Shown here: one piece after another, positions 36,001 to 43,469 of the stretch
How positions within the stretch are numbered: the first letter of the stretch is position 1
Layout of the letters: each line of letters opens with the position of its first letter
Assembly: GCA_946886855.1 (NCBI GenBank)
Contig: CAMPJJ010000014.1
Coordinates: 10,486 to 74,485 of the forward strand
From: an uncultured Roseateles sp.
Lineage (GTDB): Bacteria; Pseudomonadota; Gammaproteobacteria; Burkholderiales; Burkholderiaceae
Length of the DNA stretch: 64,000 nucleotides
Direction of reading: 5' to 3'
Notes under the pieces: model-generated
Databases searched by the model: none
Seen by the model: only the letters and a program-made list of their open reading frames with translations
Told to the model about the DNA's origin: nothing
Program-made: the position numbers and the translations under genes

Positions 36001-36414
36001 GACGCGGTCCAGGTGGCCAACGGCCGCAAGGTGTTCGACGCGCTGCGCTGCGCGGCCTGCCACACGGCGGAGATGAAGACGGGCAAGAACCATCCGTTCG
36101 CGGAACTTCGTGACCAGACCATCCGTCCGTTCACCGACCTGCTGCTGCACGACATGGGCCCGGCCCTGGCGGACAACCTGCCGGAAGGCCAGGCGCAAGG
36201 CGCGATGTGGCGGACGACGGCGCTGTGGGGCATCGGCTACACGGAGAAGGTCGCCCAGGGTCAGCCGGTCGGCTACCTGCATGACGGCCGCGCCCGCAAC
36301 CTGACCGAAGCCATCCTGTGGCACGGCGGCGAAGGCGAGAAGTCGCGCCAGCGCTTCGAGCAGCTGTCCAAGGCGGACCGCGACGCGCTGCTGGCGTGGC
36401 TGAAGACGCTGTGA
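33070..36414 (+). CDS. Lipoprotein with two discoidin-like domains and a di-haem oxidoreductase (DHOR) domain
   Basis: 1114 residues. The signal ends in lipobox LLAAC (Cys27), so it is probably anchored in the outer membrane. Two F5/8 type C (discoidin)-like domains (about 67-191 and 232-363), each with KAID/NTIDG, SRW, and RVQGVTR..YGYS endings, are split by a Thr/Pro linker (192-231). The rest matches the DHOR/thiol-oxidoreductase-like family, with c-type haem sites CVQCH (735-739) and CAACH (994-998), RPFTDLLLHDMGP and LWHGGEGEKSRQRF. GGAGG precedes the ATG. Electron transfer on surface-bound carbohydrate or protein is inferred. A strong terminator follows, so it is monocistronic. Confidence 0.88.
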   Translation: MEFKQLGILMGRAFVPALLGSALLAACGGGNGQQDGGVQIASDDSGGNADAAARAKRMAGDNGTETALTPVSATGSSMERGDLNGAKAIDKDDNSRWGSAFTDNEWLTLDYGSSVTITRVRINWENAHAKKYLLQTSEDNKTWTTIKTVENSPGGVEDLKDLGGQGRYLRVQGVTRSTQYGYSIFEIQAFTGTPVPPTTPTDPTTPTNPTDPTTPTNPTTPTQPTDPVGDTSKPGVAIKPTAAISSTPENDGLSAKNTIDGNLSTRWASKAEDGAWIQYDFGTAQPLGYMKLVWENAYGKAYEIQISDDGKAWTRLRNQPAGKGGTEEYFNLGVKTRFVRIQGVTRATNYGYSLFEVEFKTVGSDNSIPTTTTTTPFSFPANGAAASPLFNPQAPIEQIQFTLPDGTLVTRFGQRGVGRHGRERGEDWNEIGFGPNETVDANGNPVDKGPGNYMNFVANYFKNRTWGVEFIDNSRVAGVTKPRLIVNQYFPQAQRGGGHSFFRRIDDPNVTGYGWMSPGQLLDPTTYTDGFVDKTSCPVVPKPPQNALAKPDSGYKGIIGANDGCSVVLDNMPGHTDLAPNANGVLVPNSVNIPARPLQLGEAIEFTGSFFSSRAAMDAIGDKGDYRYYTSEVIYVMGAGLRPWYGVQPRLNSVPLPDAVLSGGLGSVSYNYSDEGWRMFQQPFNNIGMQNLQRFVEGRRAVHSSFVTGQHIEPGNDPMTSIQNLAGTRFNATACVQCHTNNGRSPAPFTVDQRLDKMAFHVAVKAADGSIRPDPRYGSAIQMNSTSSTGVPQDWGNAVKVAGFETSSVTLGDGSKVELRKPKFAFDGPTPQLWSARAALPLLGVGLLEAVPEADILARARTSPDVDGVVGKANFTFDPETGATRLGRFGWKASKASIRHQVANALLNDMSVTSPVYPNRSCATDPQGCRTAPAQKGIQEADLTALTQYMQLLAVPAQRSIPSGFPKGVAPTDEHRVDAVQVANGRKVFDALRCAACHTAEMKTGKNHPFAELRDQTIRPFTDLLLHDMGPALADNLPEGQAQGAMWRTTALWGIGYTEKVAQGQPVGYLHDGRARNLTEAILWHGGEGEKSRQRFEQLSKADRDALLAWLKTL

Positions 36415-36453
36415 TGGGTTGAAGGAGACGGGCGCCTCGCGCGTCCGTCCCGC

Positions 36454-36494
36454 AACGACAAAGGCCGTGGCGAGATGCCACGGCCTTTGTCGTT
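36454..36494 (+). terminator. Long perfect hairpin terminator
   Basis: 18-bp perfect stem AACGACAAAGGCCGTGGC (36454-36471) / its complement (36477-36494) around GAGAT. It lies 40 nt after the lipoprotein stop. Confidence 0.85.
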
Positions 36495-36530
36495 CTGGGG
36501 CCTGTTTTCGTCCCATGGCAGACTGAGGCC

Positions 36531-37106
36531 ATGAAGAACCTCGTCATCTGTGGGACCCTCGCCGCCGCGTTGTTCGGCATGCCCCGTGTGGGTCGCTGCG
36601 CGGAGATCGTGCTGGAGCAGTCCGCGGTGCAGTCGCTGCTGATCGAAGGCATGTTCAAGGAGGAAGGGAAGCTCCATCTGCAGAAGGGCGCGTGCTACGC
36701 GTATCTCGAAGATCCCAAGGTATCGCTCCAGAACGGGCGCGTGATCATCCGTGTCCACCTCAACAGCAAGCTGGGGGTTCCGTCGGGACGGGACTGCCTC
36801 GGCGTCGCGTTGGCGAGCTGGGCGACCGTATCAGCGGCGCCGGTCGCGCAGGGTCACGTCGTGCGCCTGACCGAGATCCGCGTGGACGAGGTGGAGGATC
36901 CCAACACGCGCAACCTCTTGAACCTGGGCCTCGCGCCGGCGTTGCCGGGGGCCGTCGAATTCGACGTGAAGAAGGCGGTCGAAGAGATGCTCAAGGCCTC
37001 GGGGAGCCGCATGCAGGGGGAAGTGCAGGCGCTCAAGATCGACGCGGTGAAGGCCGGGGACAACAAGCTGTCGATCAACTTCGACTTCAAGCTGGTGGGG
37101 AGGTGA
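36531..37106 (+). CDS. Secreted protein of unknown function
   Basis: 191 residues with a signal peptide ending near VGRCAE. The body has alternating beta-type segments and two long helices (AVQSLLIEGMFKEEGKL, KKAVEEMLKASGSR), and two cysteines (CYAYLED, RDCLGV) that could pair. The pattern (early helix, central strands, a lipid-tube-like layout) reminds me loosely of YceB/DUF1439-type proteins, but I do not recognise it firmly. It is isolated between a terminator and an empty region. Confidence 0.7.
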   Translation: MKNLVICGTLAAALFGMPRVGRCAEIVLEQSAVQSLLIEGMFKEEGKLHLQKGACYAYLEDPKVSLQNGRVIIRVHLNSKLGVPSGRDCLGVALASWATVSAAPVAQGHVVRLTEIRVDEVEDPNTRNLLNLGLAPALPGAVEFDVKKAVEEMLKASGSRMQGEVQALKIDAVKAGDNKLSINFDFKLVGR

Positions 37107-37398
37107 CCGGGCTGCGGAAGTGCAAGCAGCCGGTCGAGAACCGGGCGGCATGGGCGCTGGTCAGTTCCGCGCGGGGCGATGGAACGAGAGCCTGATACCG
37201 CTCAGCCATTCGGAGAGCTGCAGGGCCGCCATCAGCAGTGGCTTCAAGGTCGCACCGACCAGGAGCGTGGCGACCGACGGCAGAGAGCTGAGTTCGCCAC
37301 AGTCGGCGTGGTCGATGTCGGGCGGCCGCCATGGCCGCGGTGAGGACGAGGAGGGTGAAGGGATCGAGAACGGCGATCGCCGGACGCAGGCCAGCCGG
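37107..37398. other. Region without a supported gene
   Basis: 292 nt after the secreted-protein gene and before the end of the convergent GtrA-like gene. I see no strong hairpin and no frame with family resemblance. Confidence 0.5.
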
Positions 37399-37881
37399 CT
37401 ACAAGGGATCGTCCCCGCCCTGAGGACGTCCAAGAAACGCCCATCGACTGCTGAGCAGGTAGGTCAGCACGGCGACCCCGAGAAGCACGATCAGCAGGCT
37501 CAGCTGGTACGACTGGTCGGTCCAGCGGAGCAGGGCGGCGTAGGCCAGTTCGTTGACGAGGAAGCCGCCCGCCGAGATCGCGGAGAAGCGCATCGCCGAG
37601 CGCCACATCGGCACGCCGTGCCCCTGGAAGGTCATCCGGTGGTGGCCGAAGAAGGACACCTGCAACGCGACGATCCAGCCCAGCACGTTGGCGATCAGCG
37701 GATGCCAGTGCAAGGTCTGGACGATCGCCGTCACCACCAGCCAGTGCACGAGCGCAGCGGCGCTGCCGACGGCGATGAAGCGGGGAATGCGGCGGGCGTG
37801 AACGTCAGGCACAGGGCGTCGAGGGTCAACGGCGGGCGTCAGGATGCGCCAGCGGAGCGAAGGATAGCCCGGCCAACACAC
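37399..37881 (-). CDS. GtrA-like membrane protein
   Basis: Up to 160 residues. Four membrane segments of the GtrA family are visible: RFIAVGSAAALVHWLVVTAIVQ, LIANVLGWIVALQVSFFGHHRMTF, FSAISAGGFLVNELAYAALL and LLIVLLGVAVLTYLLSSRWAFL. The motifs VSFFGHHRMTF and SSRWAFL are diagnostic. GtrA proteins are thought to flip polyprenyl-linked sugars. The start is uncertain; the first 30 residues look non-conserved, and the GTG at 37812 is possible. It diverges from the PAP2-like gene across a PmrA-like box and most likely works with the ArnC/GtrB-like transferase at 40768. Confidence 0.88.
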   Translation of the reverse strand: MCWPGYPSLRWRILTPAVDPRRPVPDVHARRIPRFIAVGSAAALVHWLVVTAIVQTLHWHPLIANVLGWIVALQVSFFGHHRMTFQGHGVPMWRSAMRFSAISAGGFLVNELAYAALLRWTDQSYQLSLLIVLLGVAVLTYLLSSRWAFLGRPQGGDDPL

Positions 37882-37933
37882 CGCGTTGCGGGCTCACCAC
37901 CCCGGCTGCAACTTGGCGGCGGTGCGACCGGCA

Positions 37934-37950
37934 GTTAAGGCGCAGTTAAG
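37934..37950. promoter_or_regulatory. PmrA-box-like direct repeat
   Basis: GTTAAG-GCGCA-GTTAAG: two identical hexamers 5 nt apart, the same geometry as the PmrA box ([C/T]TTAA[G/T]-N5-repeat). It lies between the divergent GtrA-like and PAP2-like genes, 32 nt before the latter's start. Confidence 0.6.
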
Positions 37951-37981
37951 TGGCGGCGGTCGAGCATGGTGGGTTCATCCC

Positions 37982-38575
37982 ATGCTCAACCACCACCTGT
38001 TCTCGCTCATCAACGCGCCGCCGGGCCTCTCGCCGGACGAGCTGTTCCTGCCCATGGCCGTCGCGCAATGGAGCGCCGGCGGCGTCATGCTCGGGCTCTG
38101 CCTGTCGTGGTGGATCGCGGAGCGGGAACTCCGGGCAGAGCTGGTGAAGTCCGCTTCTGTGGCCGCCATCGCGCTGCTCCTGGCCGGGGCCGTCGCGGTC
38201 GTGGTGGGCGCGTTCGGCCCGCCGGCGTGGAGCCGGGAGGCGATGCCGGGCACGCGATACCTGGCGCGAGGATGGCTTCCTGATCTGCCGTCACCGTCCG
38301 TGACGATGCTCTGGGCCATGGCCATCACCGCGTTCGGGCAGGACCGCCTGTCCGTGGCCGGCCCCTTCCTGCTGACGCTGGGGCTGGCGGTGGGATGGTC
38401 CCGCATCTACCTGGGCGCCAGCCTGCCCGGGGACATCCTGGCGGTCCTGCCGGTCGCCGCGGCGGCCTCGGCCCTCACGTGGTGGATGCGCGCGCCCGTC
38501 CATCGGTTAGCGTTGCGTCTGGACAAAGCGCAGGGAGGGCGACGGCAGCTGCGCCGCCGCCCGGATCAGCGCTGA
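37982..38575 (+). CDS. PAP2-fold membrane protein with degenerate active site
   Basis: 197 residues with about five membrane segments and the overall layout of BcrC/PgpB-type undecaprenyl pyrophosphate or lipid A phosphatases. The PAP2 motifs can be located but are altered: KxxxxxxRP reads as REAMPGTRY, PSGH reads PSPS (residues 103-106), and SRxxxxxHxxxD reads SRIYLGASLPGD, with Ser147 in place of the essential His. Arg141 and Asp151 remain. It should therefore lack phosphatase activity and may bind or transport lipid phosphates. The C-terminus is Arg-rich. The response-regulator gene follows after a tandem repeat. Confidence 0.75.
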   Translation: MLNHHLFSLINAPPGLSPDELFLPMAVAQWSAGGVMLGLCLSWWIAERELRAELVKSASVAAIALLLAGAVAVVVGAFGPPAWSREAMPGTRYLARGWLPDLPSPSVTMLWAMAITAFGQDRLSVAGPFLLTLGLAVGWSRIYLGASLPGDILAVLPVAAAASALTWWMRAPVHRLALRLDKAQGGRRQLRRRPDQR

Positions 38576-38580
38576 AGCTC

Positions 38581-38664
38581 GGAAACACTGGCACGGAAAC
38601 ACCGGCACGGAAATGCCGGCACGGAAACACGGGCACGGGAACACAGGCACGGGAACACTGGCAT
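38581..38664 (+). repeat. Six 14-nt tandem repeats reaching the response-regulator start
   Basis: Exactly six units of 14 nt (GGAAACACTGGCAC-like; later units begin GGGAACAC) run from just after the PAP2-like stop into the start codon of the response regulator (ATG 38663). The repeat therefore supplies the leader and ribosome-binding area. Copy-number change could alter expression. Confidence 0.9.
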
Positions 38665-39325
38665 GAGACTGCTGCTCATCGAGGATGACGACATGATCGG
38701 CCGCGCCGTCCGGCAGGGCCTCGCGTCCGCCGGCTTCGCCGTCGACTGGGTGACGGATGCGCGCGCGGCGCAGCTGTCCCTGTCCACGGGCGTGTACGAC
38801 CTGGCCATCCTCGACCTGGGCCTGCCGCGTGGCGACGGGATGGAACTCCTGAAGGACCTGCGACAGGGCGGCGATTCGATGCCGGTGCTGATCGCGTCGG
38901 CGCGCGACACCGTCAAGGACCGCATCGCGGGGCTGGAGGCCGGCGCCGACGACTACGTGCTCAAGCCCTTCGACCTCGATGAGCTGGTCGCGCGCGTGCG
39001 GGCGCTGCTGCGCCGCCATGCGGGCAGCGGCAGTCCGGTCCTGCGGCATGGCGATCTCGCGCTGGATCCGGTGCGCAAGGAGGTGACCCTGGCCGACAAG
39101 GTCGTGGAACTCTCGGCGCGGGAGTTCGCCGTGCTGGAGGCCCTGATGCAGAAGCCCGGTGCGGTGCTGTCGCGCGAGCGGCTCGAGGAGGCCGTGTACG
39201 GCTGGGGCCAGGAGGTCGCCAGCAACGCGATCGAGGTGCACCTGCACAACCTGCGCAAGAAGCTCGGCAGCGCCACCATCAAGAACGTGCGCGGCGTCGG
39301 CTACCGGATCGGCAACGGGCCATGA
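38663..39325 (+). CDS. OmpR-family response regulator (PmrA/QseB-like)
   Basis: 220 residues. Receiver domain with acidic pocket EDDD at 7-10, phosphorylated Asp51 (LAILDLGLPRGDG), Thr/Ser in IASARDT and Lys in YVLKPFDLDEL. The C-terminal winged helix has ELSAREFAVLEALM and VEVHLHNLRKKLG-type ending NVRGVGYRIG. It resembles the PmrA/QseB branch. The kinase gene overlaps its stop by ATGA. The boxes at 37934 and 40727 are its likely targets, placing the envelope genes on both sides under its control. Confidence 0.95.
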   Translation: MRLLLIEDDDMIGRAVRQGLASAGFAVDWVTDARAAQLSLSTGVYDLAILDLGLPRGDGMELLKDLRQGGDSMPVLIASARDTVKDRIAGLEAGADDYVLKPFDLDELVARVRALLRRHAGSGSPVLRHGDLALDPVRKEVTLADKVVELSAREFAVLEALMQKPGAVLSRERLEEAVYGWGQEVASNAIEVHLHNLRKKLGSATIKNVRGVGYRIGNGP

Positions 39326-40731
39326 CGCGGTCGATCGAGCGCGAACTGCTCGCCTGGATCGTCGGCACCCTGCTGCTGGGATCGGCGCTGGTGGCGATGA
39401 CGACCTACGTCGTCACGCTCGACGAGATGAACGAGGTCTTCGACAACGACCTGCGCAACGTGGCCACCGGCGTCGCGACCTATCACCGCGGCAACGCGCC
39501 GCACGTGCAGGCCCACGCGCCGGTGCTGATCGAGCGCCGCGACGACCCGGACGACACCGAGATCGCGACCTTCGCCTGGGACGCCGCCGGCCGGCTGATC
39601 TATTCGTCGGATCGGCGCGTGCCCATCACCTTCGAGCGCAAGGAAGGCCTGTCGCACCCGCGCCTGGGCGGCGAGGACTGGATCGTCTACACGGCGGTGC
39701 ATGACAACGGCATCGTGCAGGCGGCGCAGCGCCGCGCGTCACGGCGCGAGATGGCCGGCGAATCGGCGGCCAAGATCCTGCCCTTCCTGGTCGCGATGGC
39801 GCTGATCGTGGCGGGCCTGCTGATCTACGGCCTGCGCCGGGGGCTGCGCCCGCTGGACGCGGCGGCGCGTGACATCGCCGGGCGCAGCGCCCGGTCGCTG
39901 GCCGCGATCGATACCTCCGCGGTGCCCGCCGAACTCCTGCCCCTGGTGCGCGCCATCAACAGCCTGATGGCCAAGCTCGACCAGTCCTTCCGCGCGCAGC
40001 GCGACTTCCTCGGCGATGCGGCGCATGAGCTGCGCACGCCGATCGCGGCGCTGCGGCTGCAGCTCACGTTGCTCGAGCGCAGCGTCGATGAGCTCGAACG
40101 CGCGGCGGCCACGAGCGCGCTCAAGCTGGGCGTGGTGCGCGCGCAGCGATTGATCGAGCAACTGCTCGCCGTCGCGCGCACCGACCCGGCGGGCCCGCTC
40201 GATCCCTTGTCGCCCGTCGATCTGGACGAACTGGTCCGCGCGGTGCTGGAGCCGTTCGCCTCGAAGGCCGAAACCGCCCGCATCGATCTGGGCGCGGAAC
40301 TCCACGGGCCCTGCACGGTATGGGGCGACGCCGGACAGCTGGTCATGCTGCTCGACAACCTGATCGAGAACGCCTTGCGCCACACGCCGGAAGGCGGCGT
40401 GATCGATGTCGGCACGGTGGCGGAGGACGGCTGTCCGACGCTGTTCGTCCGCGACTCGGGGCCGGGGATTCCGGCCATGGACCGGGAGCGCGTGTTCGGG
40501 CGCTTCTTCCGGGGCGATGTCGGCGGCGGCGGGCCGGGCAGGGAGAACGTCGGCAGCGGTCTGGGCCTGGTCATCGTCAAGGCCATCGCGGAACGCCACC
40601 GCGCGAGCGTGCGCCTGCTGGACCGGGTGCCGGGGCCGGGCCTGGAGGTGCGTGTGCGCTTCCCCCTGGGCGGCCCCGCGTCCGGAGGGGGCGGGGGCGC
40701 CGTACACCCGGCTTTGCATCCGGATTCTTAA
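39322..40731 (+). CDS. Sensor histidine kinase (PmrB/QseC-like)
   Basis: 469 residues. TM1 is about residues 11-29, a periplasmic sensor of about 130 residues follows, TM2 is PFLVAMALIVAGLLIYGLRRGL (about 154-175), then a HAMP-like linker. The H-box FLGDAAHELRTPIAALRLQL carries His235. N-box (LIENALRHTPEGG), DSGPGIPAMDRERVFGRFFR and GSGLGLVIVKAIAERH complete the ATPase. The sensor domain has acidic clusters (RRDDPDDTE) that could bind cations or cationic peptides, as in PmrB. Its last codons overlap a second PmrA-like box that precedes the glycosyltransferase gene. Confidence 0.95.
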   Translation: MTRSIERELLAWIVGTLLLGSALVAMTTYVVTLDEMNEVFDNDLRNVATGVATYHRGNAPHVQAHAPVLIERRDDPDDTEIATFAWDAAGRLIYSSDRRVPITFERKEGLSHPRLGGEDWIVYTAVHDNGIVQAAQRRASRREMAGESAAKILPFLVAMALIVAGLLIYGLRRGLRPLDAAARDIAGRSARSLAAIDTSAVPAELLPLVRAINSLMAKLDQSFRAQRDFLGDAAHELRTPIAALRLQLTLLERSVDELERAAATSALKLGVVRAQRLIEQLLAVARTDPAGPLDPLSPVDLDELVRAVLEPFASKAETARIDLGAELHGPCTVWGDAGQLVMLLDNLIENALRHTPEGGVIDVGTVAEDGCPTLFVRDSGPGIPAMDRERVFGRFFRGDVGGGGPGRENVGSGLGLVIVKAIAERHRASVRLLDRVPGPGLEVRVRFPLGGPASGGGGGAVHPALHPDS

Positions 40732-40743
40732 GGACGCGATAAG
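40727..40743 (+). promoter_or_regulatory. Second PmrA-box-like repeat
   Basis: CTTAAG-GACGC-GATAAG: two hexamers 5 nt apart, overlapping the end of the kinase gene and 24 nt before the glycosyltransferase start. Confidence 0.55.
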
Positions 40744-40767
40744 CGACCCTTTTTGATACTCGCGGGC

Positions 40768-41865
40768 ATGTCTGATGTCCGTCCCCTCGCGTCCCCCTGG
40801 TCCGCTGTCCGGCAGCCGGCGATGCCCATCGGCGCGCCGTCGCCGGCCGAGGCCGCCGCGACCATGGCTGCCCCTGCCGCCGCCCGGCTGCACGATCCCG
40901 ACGCGCCGCTGCGCGAACGCCGGCCTCGCGTGTCCTGCGTGGTTCCCTGCTTCAACGAGGCCGCCAACCTGCGCGAGCTGCTGCCCCGGCTCAGCGCGGT
41001 GCTCGGTTCGTGCAGCGACGCGTGGGAAATCATCCTGGTCGACGACGGCAGTTCGGACGACACGCTCCGGCTCCTGCGCCAGTGGACGCAGCGCCCCGGG
41101 ATCGTGGCGCTGCAGCTGTCCCGCAACTTCGGCAAGGAAGCGGCGCTGACGGCCGGCATCGCGCGGGCGGGCGGCGACGTGGTCGTGATGCTGGACGCGG
41201 ATCAGCAGCACGATCCGCGCCTGATCCCGCAGTTCATCCAGCATTGGTGTCACGGCGCCGACATGGTCTACGCGGTGCGCGAGACGCGCGACGACGAGTC
41301 CTGGCACAAGCGCGTGGGTACGCGGCTGTTCTACGGCCTGCTCAACCGGTCGGGGCGCTTCGAGGTGCCGGCGGGGGCGGGCGATTTCCGGCTGATGGAC
41401 CGGTCCGTCGTCGACGCGCTGATGGCGCTGCCGGAGCGCAACCGCTTCATGAAGGGCCTGTATGCGTGGGTCGGCTACCGGACCGTGGCCGTGCCCTATC
41501 AGCCCGAGGTCCGCGCGCACGGCAGGACCCACTTCAATCCGCTGCGTCTGGCCCACCTCGCGCTGGACGGCCTCACGTCGTTCACGACCTGGCCCCTGCG
41601 CGCGGCGAGCGCGCTGGGCGTGCTGCTCGCGTTCGCGGCCTTCATGTATGGCGCCTACCTGTCGCTGGTGTATGTCCTCTACGGGCACACGGTGAGCGGC
41701 TGGACCACCATCGTCGTGGGGCTGATGTTCTTCTCCGGCCTGCAGCTGCTCTTCCTCGGCGTCGTCGGCGAGTACGTCGGCCGCATCTTCGAAGAGGTCA
41801 AGGGCCGTCCGCTGTATGTCGTCAAGAACGCTTGGGGAACCGGGCTCAACGCCTCCAGACAATGA
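40768..41865 (+). CDS. Glycosyltransferase family 2, ArnC/GtrB-like
   Basis: 365 residues. The cytoplasmic GT-A domain has VSCVVPCFNEAANL, ILVDDGSSDDTL, LSRNFGKEAALTAGI and the metal-binding MLDADQQHDP (DxD type). Two C-terminal membrane helices (ALGVLLAFAAFMYGAYLSLVYVLY and TIVVGLMFFSGLQLLFLGVVGEYVGRI) are as in ArnC, GtrB and dolichol-phosphate mannose synthase types. It would load a sugar onto undecaprenyl phosphate at the inner face. I chose ATG 40768 over a TTG at 40753; the first 50 residues are a poorly conserved extension. ATGA overlap with the next gene. Confidence 0.94.
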   Translation: MSDVRPLASPWSAVRQPAMPIGAPSPAEAAATMAAPAAARLHDPDAPLRERRPRVSCVVPCFNEAANLRELLPRLSAVLGSCSDAWEIILVDDGSSDDTLRLLRQWTQRPGIVALQLSRNFGKEAALTAGIARAGGDVVVMLDADQQHDPRLIPQFIQHWCHGADMVYAVRETRDDESWHKRVGTRLFYGLLNRSGRFEVPAGAGDFRLMDRSVVDALMALPERNRFMKGLYAWVGYRTVAVPYQPEVRAHGRTHFNPLRLAHLALDGLTSFTTWPLRAASALGVLLAFAAFMYGAYLSLVYVLYGHTVSGWTTIVVGLMFFSGLQLLFLGVVGEYVGRIFEEVKGRPLYVVKNAWGTGLNASRQ

Positions 41866-43460
41866 ACCGTCCTGTCGCCGCCCTCACCGATGCTGCCGAA
41901 GCATCCGCTGCCTCCGCTGCATCCGACCCCAAACCAGCTGTTGCCCGCCGTGGCGATGGCTGGATCGCCTTTGGGCTGAGTTTCGTCTGGTTGTGGATCA
42001 CCGCCTGGGCCCGCCCGCTGTCGCTGCCCGACGAGGGCCGCTACGTCGGCGTCGCCTGGGAAGGACTCCAGCACGGCGACTGGCTGGTCCCCACGCTCAA
42101 CGGCCTGCCGTTCTTCCACAAGCCGCCGCTGTTCTACTGGATCACCGAGGCGTCGATGGCGATCTTCGGACCGGGCGTCTGGGCCGCGCGCGCGGCCCCG
42201 CTGGTCGGCGGACTGGTCGGCGCGATGAGCCTGTTCCTGATGCTGCGTCGCTGGATGTCGCCGGCGCACGCCTGGGCCGCGCTGCTGACGCTGCTGGCGA
42301 TGCCGCTGTACTTCGTGGGCTCGCAGTTCGCCAACCTCGACATGCTGGTGGCGGGGCTGATCACCGCCACGGTCGCCGCCGGCGCGGAGGCGGCCTTGCG
42401 CGCGAACGCGGGGCAGCCGCACCGGCGCATGCTGGCCCTGGCCTATGCGCTCGCCGGGCTGGGCGTCCTCGCCAAGGGATTGATCGGCATCGTGCTGCCT
42501 GGCGCCGTGCTGCTGCTGTGGCTCGGCCTTTCGGGGCAATGGCGCGCGATCCGGACGCTGCTGTGGCTCCCCGGCATCGCGCTCATGCTGCTGGTCTGCG
42601 CGCCATGGTTCATCGCCATGCAGCTGCGCTTCCCCGGCTTCCTGCACTACTTCTTCGTCGTCCAGCATGTGCAGCGCTTCGCCGGCGGCGGTTTCAACAA
42701 CGTGCAGCCGATGTGGTTCTACCCCGTCGTGCTGATCGTCGCGACCGTGCCGGCGCTGCCGTGGCTCTTCAAGGGATGGAAGGGGGAACTGTGGCGCCCC
42801 GCGTCCGGGCCGCAGGGCTTGCACTGGCTGCTGCTGGTGTGGTTCGCGGTGATCCTGCTGTTCTTTTCCATCCCGCAATCCAAGCTGGTGGGCTACATCC
42901 TGCCGACGCTACCGCCGATGGCCGGCCTGATCGCCGTGGCATGGGAGCGGGTCGTGACGCGGTCGCCCCGATGGCGGCGGTGGGGCGCGGTCTCGCTGAC
43001 GATCGGCGCGGCCTTCGGACTGGCCGCCGTGGTTGCCTACGGCCTGGGCGCGGGGAAATCGAACCGGATGCTGGCCCGGGAACTGGCCGCGCTGCGCCAG
43101 CCCGGGGACGGCGTGGTCATGCTCGAACGTTACGAGTACGACATGCCTTTCTATGCCCGGCTGCGCGCGCCCATGGTGGTGGTGGAGGACTGGGACGACG
43201 CCGAGCTGATGGCGCGCGACAGCTGGCGCAAGGAGCTGGCGGACACGCGCGCCTTCGTCGACGCCGGGCGCGACCTGTCCGCATTCCAGACCTGGTCCTC
43301 GATCCGGGCGGTCGCGTGTCGCCGCCATGTGGTCTGGGCTGTCGGCGACATCTCACTGGCGAAGTCGCATGCCTGGCTGGACAAGGCCGAGCTGGTCGCC
43401 AGCGACAAGCAGACGGCGCTATGGCGGCTGCGCGCCGCCGCGCTGGATTGCGCTGGCTGA
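41862..43460 (+). CDS. ArnT-like glycosyltransferase (GT39/83 family)
   Basis: 532-residue polytopic membrane protein of the ArnT/PMT family. ARPLSLPDEGRYVGVAWEGLQHGDWLVPTLNG contains the catalytic Asp-Glu loop of the first periplasmic segment; FFHKPPLFYW follows as in ArnT. About 11-12 membrane helices and a small C-terminal periplasmic domain (YEYDMPFYARLRAPMVVV) are seen. ArnT moves a sugar from undecaprenyl phosphate to lipid A, giving polymyxin resistance. Its exact sugar here is unknown: the rest of the L-Ara4N pathway (ArnA, ArnB) is not in the window. The start overlaps the stop of the ArnC-like gene. Confidence 0.92.
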   Translation: MNRPVAALTDAAEASAASAASDPKPAVARRGDGWIAFGLSFVWLWITAWARPLSLPDEGRYVGVAWEGLQHGDWLVPTLNGLPFFHKPPLFYWITEASMAIFGPGVWAARAAPLVGGLVGAMSLFLMLRRWMSPAHAWAALLTLLAMPLYFVGSQFANLDMLVAGLITATVAAGAEAALRANAGQPHRRMLALAYALAGLGVLAKGLIGIVLPGAVLLLWLGLSGQWRAIRTLLWLPGIALMLLVCAPWFIAMQLRFPGFLHYFFVVQHVQRFAGGGFNNVQPMWFYPVVLIVATVPALPWLFKGWKGELWRPASGPQGLHWLLLVWFAVILLFFSIPQSKLVGYILPTLPPMAGLIAVAWERVVTRSPRWRRWGAVSLTIGAAFGLAAVVAYGLGAGKSNRMLARELAALRQPGDGVVMLERYEYDMPFYARLRAPMVVVEDWDDAELMARDSWRKELADTRAFVDAGRDLSAFQTWSSIRAVACRRHVVWAVGDISLAKSHAWLDKAELVASDKQTALWRLRAAALDCAG

Positions 43461-43469
43461 GGACGCGAC

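Noticed and set aside
32764..36516. Very long minus-strand open frame opposite the di-haem lipoprotein gene
   Set aside because: It is composed of Arg/His/Val/Ala-rich text typical of the antisense of a GC-rich gene, while the plus strand has clear domains and haem motifs.
38581..38664. 14-nt repeats considered as a CRISPR array or iteron origin
   Set aside because: No spacers, no rep or cas gene nearby, and the units end in a start codon.
39739..41862. Long minus-strand open frame opposite the histidine kinase and glycosyltransferase
   Set aside because: Low-complexity antisense text; both plus-strand genes have full motif sets.
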